Positions 26,920 through 34,253 of a stretch of DNA of 64,000 bases are shown one piece after another (position 1 is the stretch's first letter; each line of letters opens with the position of its first letter). The position numbers and the translations under genes were made by a program. The notes beneath the pieces were generated by a model. It was not told the DNA's origin. It saw only the letters and a list, made by a program, of their open reading frames with translations, and did no database searches. The stretch covers positions 434,001 through 498,000 of the forward strand of contig CAVSJR010000003.1 of the NCBI GenBank assembly GCA_963728285.1, given 5' to 3'. This stretch comes from CAVSJR01 sp963728285. Its GTDB lineage: Bacteria > Actinomycetota > UBA4738 > HRBIN12.

Positions 26920-28099
26920 CTATCCGGGCATGGGATATGTCCGGCGCATGAACCGATCGAATTGCGGCACCGTGAAGGCCGCCAGCCCGTAGTCGGGGGC
27001 ATAGAGCAGGCCCTTGTCGATGAGCCTCGCACGGGTGGGCCCCATCATGCGACGTCGTGGAATGAAGCAGCGCGGCCACATCCCCTGCACTCTGCGCCTC
27101 CGGACCGAGCTGGGCCATTGCACGGAGGTACGCCACCTCGCGGGCGCTGGCCCGCTCGACACGCGACCGGAAGAAGTTTCCATCGAGCTTCGCCTCGACG
27201 ATGGCCTGCGCTTCGACGGCTTCAACCGCGGTGATGACGGGACCATGTGAATGGTCCCACAGCATCTTGCCGTACTCCTGGACGAAATACGGGAACCCCT
27301 GCGTGTAGACGACGACCGTTTCGACCGCCCGTCGGTCGAAGGACACGTGCAGCTCTTGGACGGGGCGGGTAAGTGCCTCGGCTGCTTCGACGGCGGACAG
27401 CGGCCCGATCACCGGGAACCTGAACAGCCTCTCTGCGTACGACTTCGCTTCTCCCGCCAGGCGCGGGAGCTGGGGCAAACCGGCTCCCACGATCGTGATT
27501 GGGAGCTGTCGCTGCACGGTCTTGTGCAATGCCGTAATCAGAGCCTCGAGATCGATCTCGGTGAGAAACTGCACCTCGTCGAGGAACAATGCGACCCCGC
27601 GGTCGAACTCAATGGCGGCCTCTCCCAGCGCAACGAGCAGATCCGTGAGGTCCTCACCGAGATCTCCACTGTCGCCCACACCCCTGAGGGGCTCGACATC
27701 GAAGCTTCCCGTCACGGACCCGTCGGAGGATACGGTCAGCGCGAACGACTTCAGGATGCTCGCGGCTCGCTTCGCACGATCGCGCCACCGTTCCTGGGGA
27801 GCTACCTCGACCAAGGCGCGTCGAACGAGCTGGGCTATCCGCGGACCGAACTCGACTCGCTTCGTGATCTCGGTCTCGACCGTCACCCATCCGGCCAAGC
27901 GTGCCTGTTCCTCCAGCGCCCCAAGGAGCACCGTCTTGCCGACGCCTCGGAGTCCGGTCACCAGCAACGACTGTTCGGTCCTGCCGGCTCGAAGCCGCGA
28001 TAGGAGAACGTCGAAGGCCTCGATCTCGGAATCTCGCCCTACCAGGGCCGGTGGACGAGCTCCGGCGTTGGGCGTGTACGGGTTGAGCCGAGGGTCCAT
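26920..28099 (-). CDS. AAA-family ATPase (Orc/MoxR-like AAA_16 type), one frameshift
   Basis: A stand-alone P-loop ATPase of about 390 residues. Visible: ALVGRDSEIEAFDVLLSRL, Walker A VTGLRGVGKTVLL near residue 50, Walker B ALFLDEVQFLTE near 165, sensor-like ITIVGAGLPQLPRL, and FPYFVQEYGKMLWDH. After a frameshift near 27050 the C-terminus reads MGPTRARLIDKGLLYAPDYG then AFTVPQFDRFMRRTYP, a winged-helix-like end. Similar ATPases are common in actinobacteria and on mobile elements, often without known partner. Its base composition is visibly less GC-rich than the neighbouring pdxS. It has its own strong promoter. Function unknown; DNA binding is suggested by the wing-like C-terminus only. Confidence 0.75.
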
Positions 28100-28105
28100 C
28101 CGGGC

Positions 28106-28156
28106 AGTTTATGCAGTTTTCAACGGTTTATCAAGGATCGATAAACCCAGATAAAC
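28106..28156 (-). promoter_or_regulatory. Promoter with overlapping palindromic operator of the AAA ATPase gene
   Basis: On the minus strand TTGATA (28129-28134), a 17-nt spacer, TAAACT (28106-28111) and 6 nt to the ATG at 28099: a sigma-70-like, leaderless promoter. The -35 box sits in a perfect palindrome GTTTATC-N7-GATAAAC (28126-28132 and 28140-28146); a further GATAAAC is at 28150-28156. This AT-rich island is unlike the rest of the window and looks like a repressor operator. Confidence 0.65.
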
Positions 28157-28168
28157 CGCGTAAACGCG

Positions 28169-29233
28169 CTACTTTCCGAAGTCGATCGAGGCGTCGGCGA
28201 AGTCGCCCTTGGCCGGATACAGCTCGATCCACGTCTGGCCCGGGACGAGCGGGATCACCGTGCCGTCCTTCGCCTGGAACGTCGTGACGTCCCCGAGCGA
28301 GTTCCGCTCCCACGTCCCCGGGATGACCCGGCCGTCGCGGAAGACGTAGGCCTTGCCGCCTCCGGTGAGCGTGACCTCCGGCGAGGGCGAGCCGGTCACG
28401 TCCTGGATGTCTCCCTCGGAGACCTTCACGAACTGGACGATGACGTTGGACGCGGTGACGCGGTCCCCGTTCTCGAGCACGTTGGCCGAGCCGTTGTCGA
28501 TCCGAAGCCAGGCGTCGTCCTTCTTGCTCCACTCCCACCCCACCGTGTTCAGCGTCGAGAAGGTCATCGTGAGGTCCGTGGCCTTCTTGCTCTTGCCCTC
28601 CCAATCCCCGTAGGTGAACGGCGGCTCCGGCGCGTCCTGCCTGTCCGCCTTCTTGCCCGCGACCTTCCGCAGCTTGGTGGTGTTCACGAACAGGTTGTGC
28701 GGCTCCACGCGGCCCGCATCGCGCTGGAAGGCCTCGCCGCCGGTGTCCTCGTTGAAGTCGAAGACCCCCGAGCGGGCCACGAGCTTCTGCACGCGGCTCG
28801 TGCCGCCGGAGTAGGCGAGGATGGGCCGCCCGTACTGCAACAGCACGTCGGGGTCGGTCGTGCGCGCGCTGCGCACGGGGCCGACGACCGGCGCGTCGTC
28901 GCAGTGATACATGGCGATGAAGCGCGTGATGCCGCCCTCGACGAGCTCCTCGTAGACGATGTCGGCTCGGTCGAGCCCCGCCTGGGGTCGCGCGTCGTCG
29001 GTGTTCTCGACCTTGACCGCCGCCACGGGGCGGTCGGGGATCACGCCGCCGGGTGCGTCCTCCCCGGTGAGCGGGCACTTGGGTGGCTCGGGGTCGGGCA
29101 CCCCGGGGAGCGCACGCACCGCCTCAACGGGATTCCTCCCGGTCGCCAACGCCCACGCGGTGATGCCGACGATGAGCACGGCGACGACGGCGGCGATGCC
29201 GGCGACCACCTTTCCACGTTGTGAGAGCGCCAA
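28169..29233 (-). CDS. DUF3048-domain secreted/membrane protein (YerB-like)
   Basis: A 354-residue protein with an N-terminal membrane segment (VVAGIAAVVAVLIVGITAWALA) and an extracytoplasmic DUF3048 domain: RPVAAVKVENTDDARPQAGL, DIVYEELVEGGITRFIAMYH, VGPVRSARTTDPDVLLQYG and the C-terminal GQTWIELYP. The family includes B. subtilis YerB; its role is not established. TTG start at 29233, preceded by a strong AGGAGGT about 7 nt upstream; no ATG or GTG is better placed. There is no lipobox Cys in the leader, so it is probably anchored by an uncleaved signal helix. Confidence 0.85.
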   Translation of the reverse strand: MALSQRGKVVAGIAAVVAVLIVGITAWALATGRNPVEAVRALPGVPDPEPPKCPLTGEDAPGGVIPDRPVAAVKVENTDDARPQAGLDRADIVYEELVEGGITRFIAMYHCDDAPVVGPVRSARTTDPDVLLQYGRPILAYSGGTSRVQKLVARSGVFDFNEDTGGEAFQRDAGRVEPHNLFVNTTKLRKVAGKKADRQDAPEPPFTYGDWEGKSKKATDLTMTFSTLNTVGWEWSKKDDAWLRIDNGSANVLENGDRVTASNVIVQFVKVSEGDIQDVTGSPSPEVTLTGGGKAYVFRDGRVIPGTWERNSLGDVTTFQAKDGTVIPLVPGQTWIELYPAKGDFADASIDFGK

Positions 29234-29358
29234 CGGACGGACCTCCTAGGCTTCGTTGTCTTGAGGGTGGGGCGGCGCGCGGTGAAGCGTGTGACCGTCT
29301 CCGGTCGGGGCGCATGCTACAGCCGGCCTCCGGCCTCCTCAACGACCTCGTGGAGATG

Positions 29359-30270
29359 TCACATCTCCTCCAAACGGCGGATCCGATCCTCGAGCGGCGG
29401 GTGCGTCGAGAACAGCCGCTCGAGGCGGGTGGTGCTCTCCCCCGGGAGCCGCGACGGCTGCGAGAGCCAGAGGTGGGCGGTGGCGTTGTTCGCCGAGCGC
29501 ATCGCCGTGGGGCTCGCCCCGATCTTGCGCAGCGCCGAGATGAGGCCGGGCGGATAGCGGGTCAGCAGCGCCCCCTGTGCGTCGGCGAGATACTCGCGAT
29601 TGCGTGAAACGGCGAGCTTGATCACCTGCCCCGCGATCGGGGCGAGGATCAGCAGCAGGATCCCGACCACGAGCAGGACGATCCCGAAGATCCCTCCCCC
29701 ATCCCCGCTCGAGTCCCGCCGCCGGCCTGCTCCACCGATCCACCAGAACCGGAGGAAGAACTCCGAGACGAGGACGATCGCGCCGACGAGCGTCGCGACG
29801 ATCGTGCCGACGAGGATGTCTCGATCCTGCACGTGCGCGAGCTCGTGGCCGATCACCCCCTCGAGCTCGACGCGGTTCATCATGTCGAGCAGCCCCTGGG
29901 TCACGGCGATCGAGGAGTGCTCCGGATCGCGTCCCGTGGCGAACGCGTTCGGGGCCTGCTCGGGGACCACGTACACGGCCGGCTTCGGCACGCCGGCCGC
30001 GATCGAGATGCCCTCGACGATGTTGTGAAGGCGCGGCTCCGCCTCCGGCGACACGGCCTTCGCGCGGGTCGACGCGAGCACGAGGCGGTCGCCGTAGAGG
30101 TAGGAGGCGATCGACATGGCCGCGGCGATGGCGAGCGCGATCGCGAGGCCGACCCAGCCGCTGGTCAGGTACAGCCACCCGATCGCGTAGCCCACGATGC
30201 CGAACAGCACGAGCGCGCCCAGCACGAGCAGAACGGTCTTGCGCTTGTTCGCGGCGATTTGCTCGTACAC
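29359..30270 (-). CDS. htpX: Zinc metalloprotease HtpX homologue
   Basis: HtpX is an M48-family membrane protease that degrades damaged membrane proteins. The 303-residue protein has two N-terminal TMs (VLLVLGALVLFGIVGYAIGWLYL and a second), PKPAVYVVPEQAPNAFATGRDPEHSSIAVT, the zinc motif GVIGHELAHVQDRD (HExxH) near residue 140, two more TMs, and the third ligand region SRNREYLADAQGA. C-terminus FSTHPPLEDRIRRLEEM is typical. GTG start. The adjacent plus-strand lemA/htpX pairing is often seen; here both are on the minus strand with YCII (plus) between. Confidence 0.93.
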   Translation of the reverse strand: MYEQIAANKRKTVLLVLGALVLFGIVGYAIGWLYLTSGWVGLAIALAIAAAMSIASYLYGDRLVLASTRAKAVSPEAEPRLHNIVEGISIAAGVPKPAVYVVPEQAPNAFATGRDPEHSSIAVTQGLLDMMNRVELEGVIGHELAHVQDRDILVGTIVATLVGAIVLVSEFFLRFWWIGGAGRRRDSSGDGGGIFGIVLLVVGILLLILAPIAGQVIKLAVSRNREYLADAQGALLTRYPPGLISALRKIGASPTAMRSANNATAHLWLSQPSRLPGESTTRLERLFSTHPPLEDRIRRLEEM

Positions 30271-30550
30271 GGACTAGGGGTCCACCACGACCGGGCCGGG
30301 AGAAAGCCCTGGTGAGGGGCTCGTGCGAGGGACGGGCCGAGGGCCCGCACTCCTTCTCGTCATGGTGTCGCCAGGGTAGACACGAGGACCAGCACAGCAG
30401 CAATGTACCGCTCACGCTGGGATCTCCACGTGGTGGTCCGTGCCGGCGAGGATGGAGCCGAGAGCCGGTCGGGATGGCGCAGACTGTGAGACCGGCGGTC
30501 CTCGGCAGCGGCGGTCCGCAGGCGGATCCAACGGGGAAGGAGGCACGACG

Positions 30551-30944
30551 GTGCGAGTGATGTTGATGATCAAGGGCGATCCGGAACCGGGCGCAACGCC
30601 CAGCGAGGAACTCCTCGACTGCGATGGGGAAGTACAACGACGAGCTCAAGGAGGCCGGCGTGCTCCTCGACCTCGCGGGGCTTCACCCGAGCGGCGAGGG
30701 GAAGCGCGTCACGTTCTCCGAAGGGAAGCGCATCGTGACCGAAGGACCCTTCGGCGAGACGAAGGAACCAATCGCGGGCTACTGGATCCTCGACGTGAAG
30801 TCGATGGACGAAGCCGTCGAGTGGGCCAAGCGCGTCCCGTTCGAAGCGCTCGCCCGGATCTATCCCGGCGACTACGGCGCTCATGGCGAGGTCGAGATCC
30901 GTCAGGTGTTCGAGATGGAGGGCGCCGACACATCGCCCACCTAG
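30551..30944 (+). CDS. YCII-related (DGPF-domain) protein, one frameshift
   Basis: About 130 residues. N-terminus MRVMLMIKGDPEPGATPSEELL, then after a shift near 30622 MGKYNDELKEAGVLLDLAGLHPSGEGKRVTFSEGKRIVTEGPFGETKEPIAGYWILDV. The GPFGETKE core (DGPFAE-type) is the YCII/DGPF signature; such small proteins are often linked to ECF sigma factors, none of which is seen here. GTG 30551 is supported by AAGGAGG 7 nt upstream (30537-30543). The split is a single-base shift and probably a sequencing error. Function unknown. Confidence 0.8.
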
Positions 30945-30997
30945 GGCCGACGAGAGGAGCCCGGCGGCTCCAGGATCGGAGCGATGTGCCACCGTTA

Positions 30998-31549
30998 CTA
31001 GAGGTCGACCACGACCGGGCCCCGGACCGGATCCTCGATGTCGAAGAACGGGCGGGGCGTGAACCGGAAGGTCCGGGCCACGACGTTCGAGGGAAACGAT
31101 TGGATCAGCGTGTTCAGCCGCATCACCTGATCGTTGTAGAACTGGCGCGCGTACGCGATCTTCGATTCCGTCCCGGTCAGCTCCTCCTGCAGCGCGAGGA
31201 AGTTCCGGCTCGCCTTCAGCTCCGGGTAGCTCTCGGCCACCGCGAGGAGCTGCCGGAGCCCGCGCGTGACCGCGTTCTCGGCCTGCGCCTGTCCCTCGAC
31301 GGTGGAGGCATCCATCGCCCGGGATCTCGCCGCCGCGACGTTCTCGAGCACCTCGCGTTCGTGCTTGGCATAGCCCTCGACCGTCTCCACCAGGTTGGGA
31401 ATGAGGTCGTAGCGGCGGCGAAGCTGGACGTCGATCTGCGACCAGCCGTTCTCGACGCGATTTCGGTGCGAGACGAGGCGGTTGTAGGTGACGGCGAGGA
31501 ACAGGCCCGCGAGGACGACGATGCCGACGAGGATCCAGATGACGGTCAC
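30998..31549 (-). CDS. lemA: LemA family protein
   Basis: A 183-residue LemA protein: N-terminal TM (VIWILVGIVVLAGLFLAVTYN), then RLVSHRNRVENGWSQIDVQLRRRYDLIPNLVETV, the helical bundle, LTGTESKIAYARQFYNDQVMRLNTLIQSFPSNVVA and a C-terminal FDIEDPVRGPVVVDL. These cover the whole family signature. LemA proteins are membrane-anchored and often lie near HtpX, as here; function poorly defined. GTG start. Confidence 0.92.
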   Translation of the reverse strand: MTVIWILVGIVVLAGLFLAVTYNRLVSHRNRVENGWSQIDVQLRRRYDLIPNLVETVEGYAKHEREVLENVAAARSRAMDASTVEGQAQAENAVTRGLRQLLAVAESYPELKASRNFLALQEELTGTESKIAYARQFYNDQVMRLNTLIQSFPSNVVARTFRFTPRPFFDIEDPVRGPVVVDL

Positions 31550-31589
31550 GGCAGCCCCATGCTAACGAACCCCCCGCCCACCGCCGGAA

Positions 31590-32690
31590 TCACGACGCGC
31601 GGCGAGCGTCCTCGTAGATGGCCTCGAGCCGGTCGGCGACGGACTCCCAGGAGTAGGTGCGCGCCCGCGCCCGGCCGGCGTCGCCGAACGCCCTCGCCGC
31701 CGGAGGGTCGTCCAGGACGCGCGCGACGGCGGCCGCGAGGGCGGCGGGATCGCGCGGGGGGACGAGCAGCCCCTCCCCCTCGCGGATCACCTCGTCGTAC
31801 CCGGGGATGTCGCTGGCCACGACGGGCACGCCGGCGGCCATCGCCTCGACGAGCACGACGCCGAAGGTCTCGCCTCCTACCGAGGGCGCCACGAACACGT
31901 CGGCGGCGGCCTCGTAGCCGTGGAGGTCCTCGTTCGCGACGCGACCGACGAGCACGATCCGGCTCCGGATGGACTCGGGCAGGGCCCTCGCCGCCGCCGC
32001 CTCGGGACCGTCGCCGACCGCGACGAGCAGGAGGTCGGGGAACCGCCCGGCGAGGCGCTCGAACGCCGCGACCGCGACGCGAAAGCCCTTGCGCTCGTCC
32101 AGACGCCCGACGAACAGCATGCGCCGTCCGGCCGGAAGCTCGGCCGGCTCGGCGCCGGCGAAGCGCTCGACGTCGACGCCGTTGGGCACGATCACGAATC
32201 CCTCCCCGATCCTGCGCGATGCGAAGCGGGCCGCCGCGGCCGAGACGGCGACGCGCACGTCGATGGATCGGGCGACGCGCCGAAGCAGCGGCGCGGCGAT
32301 GTCGAACAGCCTCGACCGCTCCGCCCCCGCGTGAAAGGTGGCGACGATGGGCGTGCCCTCGGCGGCGCCGGCGCGCACGGCGAACATGGAGGTGCTGGGG
32401 GCCAGCGGCTCGTGGGCGTGCACCACGTCGGGGGCGAAGGCGCGAAGCTCCGCCGCCACCCGTCGAGCGGACGCCGGAGAGAAGCAGATCGGGGCCACCG
32501 ACCGGTTGTAGGGGACCGCGATCGGCCGGCCGACCGCGCGCACCCACGGCTCACGCGGTGCGGCGCGCGACGGCGTGAGCACCCGCACGTCGTGTCCGCG
32601 CGCGCGAAGCCGCGCGCCGAGCTCCCCGACGTGGACCTGGACGCCGCCCGGCGCATCCCATGCGTAGGGACACGAGAGGAGGATCCTCAC
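31590..32690 (-). CDS. pimA: GT4 glycosyltransferase, PimA-like phosphatidylinositol mannosyltransferase
   Basis: A 366-residue GT-B glycosyltransferase. N-terminal GGVQVHVGELGARLRARGHDVRVLTP (acceptor side), VHAHEPLAPSTSMFAV, VATFHAGAERSRL; C-terminal nucleotide-sugar site with FVGRLDERKGFRVAVAAF, VGDGPEA, and the E-x7-E motif in FVAPSVGGETFGVVLVEAMAAG. These patterns and the neighbour acyltransferase and PIS-like genes match PimA, which transfers Man from GDP-Man to PI in the first step of PIM synthesis. GTG 32690 overlaps the acyltransferase stop (GTGA). Given the degenerate PIS-like gene, the exact acceptor lipid is uncertain. Confidence 0.82.
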   Translation of the reverse strand: MRILLSCPYAWDAPGGVQVHVGELGARLRARGHDVRVLTPSRAAPREPWVRAVGRPIAVPYNRSVAPICFSPASARRVAAELRAFAPDVVHAHEPLAPSTSMFAVRAGAAEGTPIVATFHAGAERSRLFDIAAPLLRRVARSIDVRVAVSAAAARFASRRIGEGFVIVPNGVDVERFAGAEPAELPAGRRMLFVGRLDERKGFRVAVAAFERLAGRFPDLLLVAVGDGPEAAAARALPESIRSRIVLVGRVANEDLHGYEAAADVFVAPSVGGETFGVVLVEAMAAGVPVVASDIPGYDEVIREGEGLLVPPRDPAALAAAVARVLDDPPAARAFGDAGRARARTYSWESVADRLEAIYEDARRAS

Positions 32691-33589
32691 CGGTCCCAGC
32701 CCGGCTGGAACATGTGCCAGTCGGGCGGCTTCGCGGCGATCGCGTCCTCGAAGGCCGCCGCCATCCGCCTGGTGAGCTCGCGCACGTCGCCTCGAAGATC
32801 CCCCGTCCGCTCGAACTCGATCTGCCGGATTCGGCAGTGCCACCCGTCGTCGGTCGTGAACACGGGGCACACGAGCAGCGGCGCCCCGGACGTGATCGAC
32901 AGCAGCGCCGGACCCGCGGGAAGCCGCCTGGTGCGCCCGAACATCTCGACCTCGACCCCCCGGCCGTCGAAATCCCGGTCGGCGACGAGCGCGACGATCC
33001 AGTTGTCGGCGAGGAGCGAGGCCAGCTGCTGGCCGACGTTCCCCTTCGGCGAGAGCGGCACGATCCGCATCCCGAGCGTCCGCCGATGCTCGACGAACAA
33101 CTCGGTGAGGCGCCTGGGCTTCAAATCCTCGGCGACCGAGGCGAGCTTCGGGTACCTGGCCGAGACCCAGCGGCCCGCCACGTCCCAGTTCCCCATGTGC
33201 GGGAGCGTGGTGATGCACCCCTTGCCCGCCTCGAGCGCGCGGTCGATCGCCTCGTTGCCCTCCATCAGGAACCTGCGGCTCACCTCCTCCGCCGACATGA
33301 GGGGGGCGCGGAACGACTCGTACCAATACCGCGCGTAGAGGTCGAACGCCTCCCGCGCCGCGCTTCCGACCAACGGATCGTCGGGATCGAGCCCGAGCAC
33401 CTGGGCTTGATTCGCCTCGACCGTCGCTCGCATCCCCTCGAGCCAGCGATGCGCCAGCCGGCCGGCCGAGCGGAAGGCCGAGCGCCCCACCGGCTCGGGC
33501 AGCGTCCTCGCGAGCCACGCGGCGCCGACGTATCCCCCATAGATCAGGCGCTCGCGGAGCGTCTCGGCGTCTCGATCCGGCCCGCTCAT
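32687..33589 (-). CDS. Lysophospholipid acyltransferase-like protein (PatA/HtrB family)
   Basis: A 300-residue membrane-associated acyltransferase. The catalytic HxxxxD motif is seen in TTLPHMGNWDVAGRW near residue 130; ALVADRDFDGRGVEVEMFGRTRRLPAGPA carries the second conserved block. This matches the lauroyl/PIM acyltransferase (PatA, HtrB-like) family, which in mycobacteria acylates the mannose of PIM. ATG overlaps the PIS-like stop (ATGA) and the stop overlaps pimA, so the three are tightly coupled. Placement strongly supports a role in PIM-like lipid acylation. Confidence 0.85.
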   Translation of the reverse strand: MSGPDRDAETLRERLIYGGYVGAAWLARTLPEPVGRSAFRSAGRLAHRWLEGMRATVEANQAQVLGLDPDDPLVGSAAREAFDLYARYWYESFRAPLMSAEEVSRRFLMEGNEAIDRALEAGKGCITTLPHMGNWDVAGRWVSARYPKLASVAEDLKPRRLTELFVEHRRTLGMRIVPLSPKGNVGQQLASLLADNWIVALVADRDFDGRGVEVEMFGRTRRLPAGPALLSITSGAPLLVCPVFTTDDGWHCRIRQIEFERTGDLRGDVRELTRRMAAAFEDAIAAKPPDWHMFQPGWDR

Positions 33590-34149
33590 GCCCGCCCCTG
33601 CTTCGCCACCCGGCTCGTGCGGATCGCCGCCGCCGCGATGGAGACCGCCGCGATCGCCCAGACCGCCCAGGACAGCTCGTCCAGCAGCAATCCGGCGGCG
33701 AGCAGCCCGTAGCGGAGGAGCCTCGTCGGCCACCCGTCCTCGACCTCGTAGCCCAGCGCCGATCCACGCGCGTGGACGTAGGACCCGAGGAACCCGGCGC
33801 CGAGGGCCACCAGCGCGCCGGCGCAGACGGCCGGATCCGCCTCCCTGGCGGTCCATGCGATGGAGCCGAGCAGCGCCCCGTCGAACGTGCGATCGATCAC
33901 CGACTCGACGAACCACCATCGTCGAAGCCACCCCGCGGCCGGTGATCGCCCGGCGAGCGCGCCCCCGACCAGCAGCGCCGCGCCCGCTCCGGCGACGGCC
34001 GCCCCGGCCGGCGCCGTGTCCTCCCCGGAGAGGATCGACCAGGTCGCGGCCGCGATCAGCACCACGGCCGCGATCAGCGCCAGCCACGCCGCCCGCGAGT
34101 ACGTCGCGTCCTCCATCGACCGGCCCATGGACGGCCGCGAGCCTATCAT
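33586..34149 (-). CDS. PI-phosphate synthase-like (PgsA family) membrane protein with degenerate CAP motif
   Basis: A 187-residue, four-to-five TM protein. Its middle aligns with actinobacterial phosphatidylinositol-phosphate synthases: ESVIDRTFDGALLGSIAW (compare family LDATCDRISDGA) and GAGFLGSYVHARGSALGY (compare SYIKARAEASGL). However, the first half of the CDP-alcohol phosphotransferase motif (D-x2-D-G-x2-A-R) is absent, and the third Asp is Glu. Either the gene is truncated/degenerate or it encodes a non-catalytic paralogue. A GGAGG site precedes the ATG at 34149. It begins the PIS-acyltransferase-pimA run and lies head to head with the EF-G-like gene. Confidence 0.65.
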   Translation of the reverse strand: MIGSRPSMGRSMEDATYSRAAWLALIAAVVLIAAATWSILSGEDTAPAGAAVAGAGAALLVGGALAGRSPAAGWLRRWWFVESVIDRTFDGALLGSIAWTAREADPAVCAGALVALGAGFLGSYVHARGSALGYEVEDGWPTRLLRYGLLAAGLLLDELSWAVWAIAAVSIAAAAIRTSRVAKQGRA

Positions 34150-34211
34150 CGGGCCTCCGCGGGCCGGCCTCGGCCCGCCGAGCCGCGAGCAACCTCGAAG
34201 CGCTCCGACGC

Positions 34212-34250
34212 TAGAATCATCGCTCCACCTCGCGGACCGTGGAAAGGGAG
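34212..34250 (+). promoter_or_regulatory. Promoter -10 and ribosome-binding site of the EF-G-like gene
   Basis: TAGAAT at 34212-34217 is a good -10. AAAGGGAG (34243-34250) lies 3 nt before ATG 34254 and fixes this start rather than the in-frame GTG at 34239. Confidence 0.5.
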
Positions 34251-34253
34251 CGT

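Noticed and set aside
26231..27050. Extension of the AAA ATPase through pdxS as a fusion protein
   Set aside because: The extension is in the wrong frame relative to pdxS and non-protein-like; the natural C-terminus follows a single-base shift near 27050.
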